From JAHWKS01 sp964458385 (GTDB lineage Bacteria; Planctomycetota; Planctomycetia; Pirellulales; Pirellulaceae): DNA of 64,000 nucleotides. The DNA lies in NCBI GenBank assembly GCA_964458385.1, contig CAYWIS010000004.1, forward strand, positions 7,629 to 71,628. The letters run 5' to 3'. The notes below the pieces were generated by a model. That model worked only from the letters and a program-made list of their open reading frames with translations. It did not search any database and was not told where the DNA came from. Both the position numbers and the translations under genes were made by a program. Of this stretch, positions 34,534-43,751 are shown one piece after another. Every line of letters begins with the position of its first letter. The stretch's first letter is position 1.

Positions 34534-36378
34534 TTATCCCGCACGGTCGCGCAGCAGGCGAGCGCGAAGAAGATCGCCGTGCCGCTGGGGCGAGTCGCTT
34601 TGGAAGTAGAGCCTGCGGGCGTCCTCGATGCGGTTCAAGGCCTCGTAGGTGCGTCCGAGATTGTAGCGGGCGCCGGCAGTCCAAACGCCGTTGGGGTAAG
34701 CATCGAGCGTGCGATCCTTGAGCCAATGGATCGCAGTTTCGTACTCGCCCAAGTCATACTGCGCCAGCCCCAGCCAGTAACTCGCGTGCTGCTTGTTAAG
34801 CCGGTACTGCGCCGCTTGGTTGGCCAGCATCGTTTGCTGTTGTTGTGGCGTCAGGTGGGCCGGCGGCGGTGGAATCCTCAGCCGCTGGCGCGCGTCGGCC
34901 GAGGTCGCAATTTCGTCGATATACTGATCCGCCTTACGCGACTCCAGGTAATAGCCGATGGCGCCCCATTCGTTTTCCGTGCTTTCAATCTGTCCCTCAA
35001 AGTGCAGGCGCCGGGCCTGCATGACCGCCGGCAGATACAATCCCTGTTCTTGAATCAGACGCTGCTGAAGCTGCGGGTCGCGTCGCGACAGTCGCTCCAG
35101 CGACTCGCGATACATGCGCGTCTCGTAGGGCAACGTCCACAGCCGCACCGCTAGTCTCTCCAGACCGGGAACAGCACGCAACCGCCGGCTAAGTTCCGAT
35201 GGCGAGACCGTCAGGATCAGTGCATTGTCGCCGGTCAGCCGTGACTCAAGCAGTTGCATCCGCCGCGACAGCGCTTCCGGCGGAGCATCGATCAACGCCG
35301 CGATGCTTTTCAATTGGTCGGCAGTCACCGGGTAGGCCATCTTCCGGCCGTCGTCATCCACATCCAAAGCACGCAGCAAGTCGGGATTCGCCAGGACTTC
35401 CGAGAGCGTAGCCACAGACCCTTTCTTGGCGCCGGGAATTGGCAAGCCCAAAGCCGTATCGAACAGATAGAGCTCCTCGCCGATCAACACGGCCGGGCAC
35501 CAAAGATTGGGTCGGCTTCCGGGCCCGCGGTCGTCAACCGCTAACATGAACGTGTCTAGCCCTAGCTGCCGCGTTAACAAGATGAAGACCCGCGCTCGTT
35601 GCCAGGCGTCGCCATGGCCGTACAACAACACCTGGTAAGGATAGTAACGATATCCAGGCCCAGGCACGGCTTGCTCGGGCGGCGAGACTTGCTCGGCTGG
35701 CGCGCCGCTGTCGGCTCCAACTTTGGCGGCTGGCGCTGCCGGATAAGGGAGCAACTCGTCTAGCTGAATATGGCGCACCGCCCAGTCAAAGACGCTGCGG
35801 GCCATCTCTAACTGAAACTCGGGCGAATCCAGCGCTGGATCGGCAAAGTACTCCGCCTCGCCGCCTGCGGCCCGCTGCGCCTCAACCCAACGACGCGAAG
35901 CATCGGCGCTGACCCATTGACTAATCGAGCGCATCCAATGCGCCTCAATCAGGTACATAGGGTCGGTGGGCACAAACACCGGCCGCTCCAGCGTGGTCAT
36001 TTCCCGCATCTCACGGAAACGCCGCGGGAGACGGCTAACTTGCGTATCGGGGCTCCAGGCGCCGTCGGTCGGCTGCGTGCCGATCCAGCCGTTTAAGTGA
36101 TACAGCAGTTGCCGGTGCGATTCGCCCCCGGCCATTTGATGAAATTGCTTGAGAGTTTCGACAACCTGAGCCAGGTGGTCGGTTTCGGCCGACGTCGCTT
36201 GATCGGCGTGACGCCGTGTGCGTTGCGGAGGAGCGGTGTCGCACCCAAGGCCAATTAGCAACTCCCCCAGAATCGCCGCCACAATCGCACGTCGCCGACC
36301 AGCCGTTTGCTGCGGCGCATTGCCGGTCGAAGTCACACAGCCGCTCTCGGGATGTGCCGCTGGACGGACGCTATTCAT
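34534..36378 (-). CDS. Large exported (lipo)protein with transglutaminase-like and TPR regions
   Basis: A 614-residue protein. A basic N-terminus and hydrophobic stretch (RRAIVAAILGELLIGLGC) end in a possible lipobox Cys at about residue 46. The middle part (about 250-335) has the pattern LLYGHGDAWQRARVFILLTRQLGLDTFML, then AVLIGEELYLFDTALGLPIPG. This is the helix-strand order of the transglutaminase core, though the catalytic Cys is not evident. The C-terminal part has TPR-like helices (YWLGLAQYDLGEYETAIHWL; ARYNLGRTYEALNRIEDARR). The ATG overlaps the kdsA stop by 4 bp, tying it to kdsA. Possible role in envelope maintenance; this is a guess from location only. Confidence 0.75.
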   Translation of the reverse strand: MNSVRPAAHPESGCVTSTGNAPQQTAGRRRAIVAAILGELLIGLGCDTAPPQRTRRHADQATSAETDHLAQVVETLKQFHQMAGGESHRQLLYHLNGWIGTQPTDGAWSPDTQVSRLPRRFREMREMTTLERPVFVPTDPMYLIEAHWMRSISQWVSADASRRWVEAQRAAGGEAEYFADPALDSPEFQLEMARSVFDWAVRHIQLDELLPYPAAPAAKVGADSGAPAEQVSPPEQAVPGPGYRYYPYQVLLYGHGDAWQRARVFILLTRQLGLDTFMLAVDDRGPGSRPNLWCPAVLIGEELYLFDTALGLPIPGAKKGSVATLSEVLANPDLLRALDVDDDGRKMAYPVTADQLKSIAALIDAPPEALSRRMQLLESRLTGDNALILTVSPSELSRRLRAVPGLERLAVRLWTLPYETRMYRESLERLSRRDPQLQQRLIQEQGLYLPAVMQARRLHFEGQIESTENEWGAIGYYLESRKADQYIDEIATSADARQRLRIPPPPAHLTPQQQQTMLANQAAQYRLNKQHASYWLGLAQYDLGEYETAIHWLKDRTLDAYPNGVWTAGARYNLGRTYEALNRIEDARRLYFQSDSPQRHGDLLRARLLRDRAG

Positions 36379-37208
36379 GAATCAAAACTTTCTACGATTT
36401 CGCGAATCTTGAGCAACCGCGCGAGGAGCCCTCCCACGCGGTCAAGCGGGACCATATTCGGACCATCGCTGGGAGAACGATCCGGATCGGGATGGGTTTC
36501 AAAAAACAGCCCGTCGATCCCCACGGCCACGGCGGCCCGGGCAAGCGGTTCGACCATAGCGCGGTTGCCTCCGGTCGCTGATCCCAGCCCGCCCGGCTCT
36601 TGCACGCTATGCGTCGCGTCGAACACCACAGGAACGCCTAACTCGCGCATTTGCGGCAGCGCCCGCATGTCGTTCACCAGGCGCCCGTAACCAAAGAACG
36701 TTCCGCGTTCGGTCAGCAGCACGTTGGAACACCCCGCCGCTTCCAGTTTACTTACCGCATGACGCATATCCCACGGCGCCAGGAACTGGCCTTTTTTGAC
36801 GTTAACGGCCCGTCCCGTTGCAGCCGCGGCCACCAGCAAGTCGGTCTGCCTCGCTAAGAATGCGGGAATTTGCAACAGCTCGCAAACTTCGGCTGTCGGC
36901 GCCGCCTGATGCGACTCGTGAATGTCGGTGGTCACGGGGAGGCCCACCTTTTGCCGCACCTGATCCAGCACCCGCAGCCCCTCTTCCAGCCCCACGCCGC
37001 GGAACGCCGTTGCGCTGGTGCGGTTGGCTTTATCAAAGGAAGCCTTGAACACCAGTTGAACCGGCAAATCCCTGGTGATCGCGCGGAGGCGGTCGGCGAT
37101 GGACAGCGTCAGATCCAAGTTCTCGATGACGCAAGGCCCTGCAATGAGCAACAAGGGTTGCCCCTGACCGCAACGATAAGGTCCTACGTCAGCAGGTTGA
37201 TTGGGCAC
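36375..37208 (-). CDS. kdsA: 3-deoxy-8-phosphooctulonate synthase (KdsA)
   Basis: A 277-residue cytoplasmic enzyme that condenses phosphoenolpyruvate with arabinose 5-phosphate to make Kdo 8-phosphate, the committed step of Kdo and thus lipopolysaccharide core synthesis. Family motifs are all present: IAGPCVIE (about 22-29), FKASFDKANR (about 54-63), TTDIHESHQ, AFLARQTDLL, NVKKGQFLAPWDM, ERGTFFGYGRLVNDM, FDATHSVQEPGG and the end pattern FFETHPDPDRSPSDGPNM. The length is standard. Its presence supports an outer membrane with lipopolysaccharide in this planctomycete. The 4-bp overlap with the following lipoprotein gene indicates a two-gene operon. Confidence 0.95.
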   Translation of the reverse strand: MPNQPADVGPYRCGQGQPLLLIAGPCVIENLDLTLSIADRLRAITRDLPVQLVFKASFDKANRTSATAFRGVGLEEGLRVLDQVRQKVGLPVTTDIHESHQAAPTAEVCELLQIPAFLARQTDLLVAAAATGRAVNVKKGQFLAPWDMRHAVSKLEAAGCSNVLLTERGTFFGYGRLVNDMRALPQMRELGVPVVFDATHSVQEPGGLGSATGGNRAMVEPLARAAVAVGIDGLFFETHPDPDRSPSDGPNMVPLDRVGGLLARLLKIREIVESFDS

Positions 37209-37367
37209 GCGATGCGCTCCAGTGATGAGACGAAACGTTTACTCAGGCAGCCTTGCTCGTACGCTTGCCGCTCACCCACGGCGAGCGAAACACAGGCTGC
37301 ACAACTTCTTAGTGGAGCGAATTCTCACGGATTCGGCTATGGCAAAACGTGGGGCGCCGGCAAGTCG

Positions 37368-38393
37368 TCATGGGCGCGCATAGGCGCTGCTCCGCACGTT
37401 GCGAGACCTCCACACCGCCGGAGCCAACACGGTCACGCGGCCGGGAAGCACCTCGACATCGACCGGCAAGATTCCCCCCGGATCGCCGTCCAACTGGTAG
37501 GGCACATCCGACGCGTCGGACTCGATGCGAATTCGGTCGGAGCGGACCGTTTCAAAGTCACGCCACGTGCGATGCTGGCCGAACCACACGCCTCCCAGGT
37601 ACATCAGGCCCTTCCACAAGTTCCCGTGTTTGAAGGTCGCCACATCGAGCAATCCGTCGGCGCCATCGGCGCCGGGAATGATGCTCAACCCGCCCGCGTA
37701 ACGCGGCAGATTGACCACAAACGCCCAGCAGCCAGTCAACACGTTTTCGCTGGGCCGCACCGCGGGAACCGCCGTGCTAAGCGCCGCCGGGGACGCGGTT
37801 GCCGAGCCGTCGGCCGAAACTGGGTTATAGTACACCCGCAACTCGGGATATTCATAATTACGAATCGACTCCAAAATCGGTTTGGCGTACGACAAATGAT
37901 GAATATGCCCTTTTCGTTCCCGATGGAGTCGGCGCACCACCTCGGCGTCGAATCCACAGCCGAGCATCAACAGGAACAGGCGACCATTGGCCTTGCCGGC
38001 GTCGAGATGCAGTACCTCGCCGTGGGCGATGGTTTCGGCAATCGCGTTGGCGTCAGACGTGACCCCCAGATACTTGGCGAACAGATTCTCGGTTCCCAGC
38101 GGAATGACCGCCAAGGGAACGCCCGGGGGAAGAATGTTTGCTACGAGCGCCGCTGTGCCGTCCCCTCCAGCCGCGACTGCGGCGTACAAGACGCCTTCGG
38201 CGTGGCTTTGCTGGACTTCATCAATTAGGCGGGCCACCTCCGAAATAACTTCGACCTGAAACCCCCGTTGATTCAGGCACACCGCAACCCGCTCAATCAG
38301 CAATTGCCCGCTGCGGGCGCCCGCTTTCGGATTCGCCGCGATCAACACCCGGCGCGGTTCACTCGTAATAGGGGGGCGTGCGCCGTTCGCCAT
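37368..38393 (-). CDS. Diacylglycerol-kinase-family lipid kinase (YegS/DgkB type)
   Basis: A 341-residue protein of the DAGK catalytic family. It has RVLIAANPKAGARSG near the N-terminus (phosphate loop), the ATP-binding signature AAGGDGTAALVANIL near residue 75, and PLAVIPLGTENLFAKYLG (about 92-109). The C-terminal beta-sandwich ends in a characteristic DGDPGG-type stretch (PYQLDGDPGGILPVDVEVLPG). The family phosphorylates diacylglycerol, sphingosine-type or other lipid hydroxyls; the substrate is not resolved. 159 bp separate it from kdsA downstream. Confidence 0.88.
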   Translation of the reverse strand: MANGARPPITSEPRRVLIAANPKAGARSGQLLIERVAVCLNQRGFQVEVISEVARLIDEVQQSHAEGVLYAAVAAGGDGTAALVANILPPGVPLAVIPLGTENLFAKYLGVTSDANAIAETIAHGEVLHLDAGKANGRLFLLMLGCGFDAEVVRRLHRERKGHIHHLSYAKPILESIRNYEYPELRVYYNPVSADGSATASPAALSTAVPAVRPSENVLTGCWAFVVNLPRYAGGLSIIPGADGADGLLDVATFKHGNLWKGLMYLGGVWFGQHRTWRDFETVRSDRIRIESDASDVPYQLDGDPGGILPVDVEVLPGRVTVLAPAVWRSRNVRSSAYARP

Positions 38394-38800
38394 AGGGTTA
38401 ACAAAGGGGAATGTTGTGGGGTTTCTGTCCTTCGCTCGAGGTAGCTCACCGCTGCCTAGAAGCCCAATCGGGCAGCCGCGAAGAAAACTTGCGCCACCAA
38501 GGGATGGGAATACTGCTTGCCATTCTAGCGTTCTTTGCCCCGAAGGCGCAGTGTAGCGCGTAGCGAGAATGAAACCATCCAGGGTTCCAGTAGGTTTCGC
38601 TATCCCCCGAGAGCCAAAGATGCTTTACAAGCGCCGCATTTTACCACAAGCAAAAATGCCCAGAGTGCATCATTTCGATACACTCACGCTCTAGCGAGGT
38701 GCATCAAAATGAAACACACCCTTCACGGTCCCTCGGGTCTACAATTAGTGAACCCCCGCTCAAAACCTGTAAAGCTAGATTACCAAAAGAGTTGTATCAA

Positions 38801-38845
38801 CAAAAAAGCCGCACACCAAAAATTTTCTTGTTTGGCGCGCGGCTT
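38801..38845 (-). terminator. Strong intrinsic terminator on the minus strand
   Basis: Arms of 15 bases at 38806-38820 and 38831-38845 (AAGCCGCACACCAAA against TTTGGCGCGCGGCTT). All pair if two G-U pairs are allowed on the minus-strand RNA. The loop is 10 bases and the stem runs straight into TTTTTTG. No minus-strand protein gene lies upstream of it, so it should end an untranslated transcript from the 38.85-39.2 kb region. Confidence 0.8.
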
Positions 38846-39010
38846 GATAACGTAGGTGATCGCTCAACAATCTTGAGCTTTCACGCTGGCCTGTAGGGCC
38901 TTTGACGTGTGTTTGCGGAATGGTTGCCTTGCCCCTGGCCTTTCCGCATCGCCAATGTGGGGTTGGCGCGTCAGAGGCCCTGCTTTTTCTCATTTTACTC
39001 GGGCCTAATC
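38801..39010 (-). ncRNA. Candidate structured RNA (strand inferred from the terminator)
   Basis: The 38394-39333 gap has no gene but a dense set of mutually compatible stems. (a) Outer stem AGGGCCT plus TGACG, at 38895-38907, pairs with 38969-38981; the only mismatch is one T/G pair. (b) Inside it, hairpin TGCGGAA / TTCCGCA (38914-38920 and 38942-38948). (c) Hairpin GCCAA / TTGGC (38951-38955 and 38963-38967). Together these form a three-way junction. (d) Beside it, 38856-38884 forms GTGA, a 2x2 internal loop, GCTCAA, a 5-base loop and the complements. (e) A minus-strand terminator follows at 38801-38845. A further weak stem lies at about 38998-39022. No match to tmRNA, SRP RNA, RNase P or 6S consensus was recognised. 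The 5' end is unknown. Confidence 0.4.
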
Positions 39011-39333
39011 TGTTGGGCGAGTATTTTTCTTGCTTTTTCCCGCCCACCGCCGTTCTTGTCGCGTTATCTTTTTGCCACGGTTAGGTTTGTGTGAAGGTCT
39101 TGCGCTTGGCCGCATCGCGCAGAGGTTTTTTTGAAAAATTTGTCCAAGCGAGTGGATTTTTCGCTTCCTCAATCGTTTATTAAAGGGCCGCACTTTTTGG
39201 CTAGCTGATGAAAGCGCTACATCGCGGCGCACCGTCTCAAAAGGAAGTGAAAGGTTCGCCGCAAGGCAAGATCTCGGCCCCAGCGCCGAATTCTTGGGTA
39301 GCACAGCCTCCTTCCCTCACCCTGGCCCGCCCG

Positions 39334-40905
39334 ATGACACTTACAGTGGAAGAAACGGTGACGGCTCTTGATGAGCTTGGCCTGATCCCCGCCCAAGAGT
39401 CCCGGGAATTGTTGGCCGAACTGTCGCAGGCGCAGCGTCCCCAGGACGGCGCCGAGTTAATCGAAGCCCTTGCTCGTCGTCGACGGCTAACCTCCTATCA
39501 GGCCGAAGCGCTCCGACACTATCCCCGCAAGCCGGTACGGCTGAGTAACTACTTGCTGTTAGACCTAATTGGGGCGGGTGGCATGGGCCGCGTGTTCCGC
39601 GCCCTGCACGAACGTATGGAGCGCGTCGTGGCGCTTAAGGTGCTGCACGAGAAGACCATCGAATCGCGCGAAGCCATTGATCGATTCCACCGCGAAGTCA
39701 AAGCCGCGGCCCGCTTGCAGCACCCGAATATTGTGACCGCTTACGACGCCGACGAAGACCAAGGGCATCATTTTCTGGTCATGGAGTACGTGGACGGCTG
39801 CGATCTGGCCGCTTTGGTGCGCCAAGGGCCCTTGCCGCTGGCAAAGGCCTTACGGTACACCGTCCAGGCGGCCCGCGGCTTAGAGTACGCCCACAGCGAA
39901 GGAGTCATCCACCGCGACATCAAGCCCGCCAACCTGCTGGTCAATTCCAAGGGTGTGGTTAAAGTGCTCGATATGGGCATCGCCCGCGTTGCTCCGGCCG
40001 CTAACCGCGCGCATGAGGCGTCCACGCAAGTTGAACTGACGCAGGCGGGCGTCATCTTGGGAACCGTCGATTTCATGGCGCCCGAACAAGCGATCGACTC
40101 CAAGAGCGCTGATCACCGCGCCGACATCTACAGCTTGGGTTGTACGCTCTACTATTTGTTGACCGGCGCGCCGCTGCACTCGGGCAAAAATATTGTTGAG
40201 AAGATTATCGCCCACCGTGAACGCGAGGCGCCATCGCTTCTGTCCGTGCGGCCCGACGCCCCTCCTGAGCTCGATGAGCTGGTGCGACGCATGACCGCTC
40301 GCAATCCCGAGGAGCGCATCTCCACCATGGCCGAGGTGGCCTATGCCATGGAGTCTTTGCTCAACCAAGCCGACGCCAGTTGGTCAACCGATTACGACGT
40401 GACCCAAACGATTCGGCTGGCCGTGCCCGAAGCGTTCAGCACGCCGCAAACGGTCACCATGCAAGTGGCGTCCGATACCTTGGCCGGTTCGCGCACGAAC
40501 GCAGTCGAAACGCTGGAGCGATACATTGACGGCTGCGCCGGCATCGACGGGTACTTTGACGTGGACGAAGAGCACGCCATTTTCCGTCGGGCAGGAGAAT
40601 TGGGGCTGTCGATCGAGGATGTGGCGTCGATTCTCGATCGGCGGTGTAAGACGCGGGGCTGGATGCGGCACTCGCAAGTCATGCAACAACTCAAGGAGAT
40701 GCTCGAAGAGTCGGCCCGCAACACCGGCGCCATTACCCATCGTCAATTCAACCGACTGATCCGGCACGCAGTGTCTTGCAAGATGCCCCGCCGCCGCGCC
40801 GAGGAGCATTGCTTAACGCTCATGCTCGACCACCAATGGCGCGCCAAAGAATGGTTCTGGGATCGCTGGTTCACTCGTCGCTGCCAGAAGTACGGACTAG
40901 AGTAA
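39334..40905 (+). CDS. Hanks-type serine/threonine protein kinase with extra N- and C-terminal domains
   Basis: A 523-residue cytoplasmic kinase. Residues 1-65 are a helical module (LTSYQAEALRHY) common in planctomycete kinases. The catalytic domain (about 72-340) has the glycine loop GAGGMGRVF, K102 in VALKVL, HRDIKPAN near 194, DMGIARV (DMG in place of DFG), and GTVDFMAPEQ. The C-terminal 150 residues are an unfamiliar helical domain (GYFDVDEEHAIFRRAGELGL, then ASILDRRCKTRGWM). There is no transmembrane helix. I use the ATG at 39334; the frame also opens at 39208, but those 42 extra residues are low-complexity and neither start has a good ribosome binding site. PP2C at 1.75 kb could be a counterpart, without proof. 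Confidence 0.9.
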   Translation: MTLTVEETVTALDELGLIPAQESRELLAELSQAQRPQDGAELIEALARRRRLTSYQAEALRHYPRKPVRLSNYLLLDLIGAGGMGRVFRALHERMERVVALKVLHEKTIESREAIDRFHREVKAAARLQHPNIVTAYDADEDQGHHFLVMEYVDGCDLAALVRQGPLPLAKALRYTVQAARGLEYAHSEGVIHRDIKPANLLVNSKGVVKVLDMGIARVAPAANRAHEASTQVELTQAGVILGTVDFMAPEQAIDSKSADHRADIYSLGCTLYYLLTGAPLHSGKNIVEKIIAHREREAPSLLSVRPDAPPELDELVRRMTARNPEERISTMAEVAYAMESLLNQADASWSTDYDVTQTIRLAVPEAFSTPQTVTMQVASDTLAGSRTNAVETLERYIDGCAGIDGYFDVDEEHAIFRRAGELGLSIEDVASILDRRCKTRGWMRHSQVMQQLKEMLEESARNTGAITHRQFNRLIRHAVSCKMPRRRAEEHCLTLMLDHQWRAKEWFWDRWFTRRCQKYGLE

Positions 40906-40969
40906 GCCCCGGCAGCGCCGCGCTGATCCAAGGTCCAAAGGCCAAACTCGCGGTCAAGCGCCGGGGACG

Positions 40970-41398
40970 TCACATCGGCGGGGCCTTCAAGTTCAGGCCG
41001 ATGATTAGCGTCAACATGACCGAAAAGCCCGTCCCGCCCAAGATCAACACCCAAGTGACCAACGGCGAGCGAATCATCCCCACCACCCACGCCGGCAGGA
41101 TGCGTTGCTGGCCCATGTCGGCCAGCCAGTTCAGGTACATCTCGCCGACCGGGCCCAATAAGTAAAAGACGTTGGCCGCCCCCCCGTAGAACACGGCGCC
41201 AACCACCTCGTCAAGTCCCACCAATCCATTCGCGGCTAGCGCCGCCGCGCCGACCAGTCCCACCACCACGTTGTAAACCAGCTGTAATCGTTCCCATCGC
41301 CAAGCGATTGCCTTTCAAGCGCGACCCGACGACAGCCGCGTCCTTGGTAGCTCGTCAGCCGCCGGCGCAGCATAAGGGTTCACCGTTGATTCGTGCAT
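40970..41398 (-). pseudogene. Membrane-protein gene (NPYAAP N-terminus) interrupted by one in-frame TGA
   Basis: From the ATG at 41398 the sequence encodes MHESTVNPYAAPAADELPRT and seven further codons, then TGA at 41315-41317. The same frame continues without another stop to 40970: KAIAWRWERLQLVYN, then two to three hydrophobic helices (VVVGLVGAAALAANGLVGL; the GAVFYGGAANVFYLLGPVG region; LVTWVLILGGTGFSVMLTL). The NPYAAP start, a basic/aromatic amphipathic stretch and then membrane helices are the usual order of small planctomycete membrane proteins, so both parts belong to one gene. Hence a nonsense mutation, a base-calling error or read-through. A GTG at 41269 could restart the membrane part alone. 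The ATG lies 17 bp after the GT39-like gene, in the same direction. Confidence 0.6.
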
Positions 41399-41414
41399 GG
41401 AGCGTCGTCTGCGG

Positions 41415-43751
41415 TCAATTATTCGCTCTGCCTCCCTGGCTGCTGGTTGCCGGGCTTTGGGGTGCATTATGGCGCACTTCATAGATACGCGGCGGCGGAT
41501 AGCCGGTTTCGGTGCTTTCCTCAGCGAACGCCTGTTCGGGCCAAGCAGGCCGCAACACGTTTTGCCGGACCAATTCGTCGAACACGGCGGGCTGAACAAA
41601 CTCGGGATAACCGTAGTTGCCAGGCGAGCGATAGCGAGCAATCTCGCCCCAGTGGACAAACACGTGCGTAATCCGCCGTGCATGGAGCGCCGCTCGGCGT
41701 TCCTCGACCGAACGTCCTTCGATCAACTGCTGCAACACCACATCGTCAAAACACGTGTTGTAAAGCGCAGGCCGCTCCAGGTCGAAAGGCTGTGCATCGC
41801 CTACCAAGAGCACCACGCCCTCGCTGGGGACGTTCTGGTTGAGGTAGTGATGGGCCAGGTTAACGCGTCCTACATGGCCCCCGGCAGGATCATCCACATC
41901 GGTGCGCAGGGCGTCCAGGGCGACCAGAAAACGACTGTCGCAAACCCAGGGCGAAGCAATAACCAAGCAGCCCGCCGCAATCCCCGCCCCCGCGACCCCC
42001 AGCATGCAGCGCCGCCACCGGCGGTCGTCGCTCCAATCGGCGCCGGCCCCCGCGGCCAGCGCCAACAGCGGAAACGCCGGCAACCAGAAGCGGTCGATCC
42101 GATGCGTCAGCAGCCACCACGCCGCCAAGATAAACAACGCCATACCAGCAACCAGCGCCAACGTACGCCGCTGCCGTATTCGCCCAAAAACTCCGGCCAA
42201 TGGCGCCAGCAACAACAACGGAGCCAGCACTGGACTAAGCCACTCGCCGCGCCAGCCGATCTGCGCCACAGCAGCCGCCAATCGGCGAGCCGAATAGGGT
42301 CCGCTATCTTCACTACGAGGAACCTGATGGGCGCGGCGCCAGCGGGCGTCTTTCTCGGCGCTCCAGGTGCGACCGCCAAACACGTTGTAGAGCAACGGAT
42401 AAACCGGATTCCCCGCCAGGGCCGCGTTCTTTGCGTACCACAAGCCGCCGCCCAGCAGAACGAAAGCGGCAAAACAGCCCCCCGCGAAAAACGCCGTTCG
42501 AACGCGCCCAGCAGTGCGCGGCGCCACTCGCTCCGGTTCGGACGACCGCCCTTCCGTTGTTTTCTCCTGCGACTCTTCGGGTTTTCTCCTCAACGCCAGC
42601 CCGACCGCCAGAAAGCCAAGCGGCGCCACGGCGAAAAGCAACCCTGTGTACTTACAGGCCGCAGCAGCGCCGGCCAGAAAACCGGCAAGCGCCAACCACT
42701 GCCCGCGGGCGGGGTTCTCGCGCCACAAGAGCAACGCGTAACACCCCAGGAACACATAACACGCCAACACATGGTCGTTGAGCCCCGCAGTGGCGGTATG
42801 GGTAATCCAGGGGACCGAAAGATAAACCAGCGCCGCTACAACACCCGCCAATGGCGAAAAGAACCGACGTCCAGCCAGCACCAGCGCCGCCGCCGTAAGC
42901 AGCGCAAAACTCGCCATGGTCGTTTTGCCGGCCAACGCGCCCCACCACCAACCGTCGGCGCCCGGCGTCAGACTCATAGCCAACAGAGCATGCATCTCCG
43001 CACCCAGCGGCATATTGGCATAGACGTTGTGCGGCATAAAGTCGATGGCGCCCTGGGCCAGCCATTCTTTGGGGGCCTGAAGATGATACTCCCGCACGTC
43101 GAATTCCCACGGCGGCGCTGTGGCGCCCCAGATGATCATCAGCGCCACGGGCGCCCCCAGCGCCAACCACGCCCAAGACACAGTCGACTCAGCCTGTTGC
43201 CTCTCTGGTTGGAAGGGCACTGCGTCCGCGGTGGTTCGCCCCCGGCGCCCTACCGCCAAAGCAAGCAATGCGCCAGTCCCAACCGCTGTCAGCCCCAGCC
43301 ACATCAGCGGTCGATGCAGCCAACCAATCAACCCGGCGGCCAGAGTAGCCAGCGACAGCAGGTTCAGCCCCACACCCATCGAAAATACGCCTACTTCGCC
43401 GCGCGTCAGCCGCCGTGCAAGCCCTGCCAACTCCAGCACGGCCCACCCCAGCGCTGTTCCCCAGGCAACGATGCCCCCCGCCGTCAGCAGCACCGGCAGG
43501 CGATCCAGCACCGCCAGCCGCATCGTTCCGCCGCCAGTCCAGGTATTCAGGTAGAACTCCGGCGTAAACGCCAACAGCAGGAACAGCACCCGGCGCACGG
43601 GATGCTCTTCCGTCGAAACCGAAAGCGGCGTGGCATAGAAAACCACCAAGTACGCCACGAACGCCGCGAACCACACGCCCACCCCCCACGCAGGCGAGAT
43701 CGAGCGTGTGGCATTTGCGGTTCGCGATCGACGTGCGGTGGAGAGCGTCAA
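41415..43751 (-). CDS. GT39/ArnT-like polytopic membrane glycosyltransferase
   Basis: A 778-residue membrane protein with about 12 to 14 hydrophobic helices and a C-terminal periplasmic part of about 130 residues. Near residue 225 it has the stretch FDVREYHLQAPKEWLAQG, the position at which GT39/PMT-like enzymes carry their catalytic acidic motif in the first large loop. Later helices (LAALVYLSVPWITHTATAGLNDH; CYALLLWREN) follow the fold. Such enzymes use lipid-linked sugars to glycosylate proteins or lipids outside the membrane; donor and acceptor are unknown. It starts with TTG at 43751, preceded by AAGGA. The broken NPYAAP gene follows 17 bp downstream. Confidence 0.75.
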   Translation of the reverse strand: MTLSTARRSRTANATRSISPAWGVGVWFAAFVAYLVVFYATPLSVSTEEHPVRRVLFLLLAFTPEFYLNTWTGGGTMRLAVLDRLPVLLTAGGIVAWGTALGWAVLELAGLARRLTRGEVGVFSMGVGLNLLSLATLAAGLIGWLHRPLMWLGLTAVGTGALLALAVGRRGRTTADAVPFQPERQQAESTVSWAWLALGAPVALMIIWGATAPPWEFDVREYHLQAPKEWLAQGAIDFMPHNVYANMPLGAEMHALLAMSLTPGADGWWWGALAGKTTMASFALLTAAALVLAGRRFFSPLAGVVAALVYLSVPWITHTATAGLNDHVLACYVFLGCYALLLWRENPARGQWLALAGFLAGAAAACKYTGLLFAVAPLGFLAVGLALRRKPEESQEKTTEGRSSEPERVAPRTAGRVRTAFFAGGCFAAFVLLGGGLWYAKNAALAGNPVYPLLYNVFGGRTWSAEKDARWRRAHQVPRSEDSGPYSARRLAAAVAQIGWRGEWLSPVLAPLLLLAPLAGVFGRIRQRRTLALVAGMALFILAAWWLLTHRIDRFWLPAFPLLALAAGAGADWSDDRRWRRCMLGVAGAGIAAGCLVIASPWVCDSRFLVALDALRTDVDDPAGGHVGRVNLAHHYLNQNVPSEGVVLLVGDAQPFDLERPALYNTCFDDVVLQQLIEGRSVEERRAALHARRITHVFVHWGEIARYRSPGNYGYPEFVQPAVFDELVRQNVLRPAWPEQAFAEESTETGYPPPRIYEVRHNAPQSPATSSQGGRANN

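Noticed and set aside
38895..38995. Calling the structured region a plus-strand terminator.
   Set aside because: The outer stem is followed by a T-rich stretch on the plus strand, but it encloses about 60 bases with two further hairpins, and no plus-strand gene ends upstream.
41315..41317. Selenocysteine at the in-frame TGA.
   Set aside because: The position lies in a non-catalytic, basic linker and no redox domain is present; no SECIS-like hairpin was evident just downstream.
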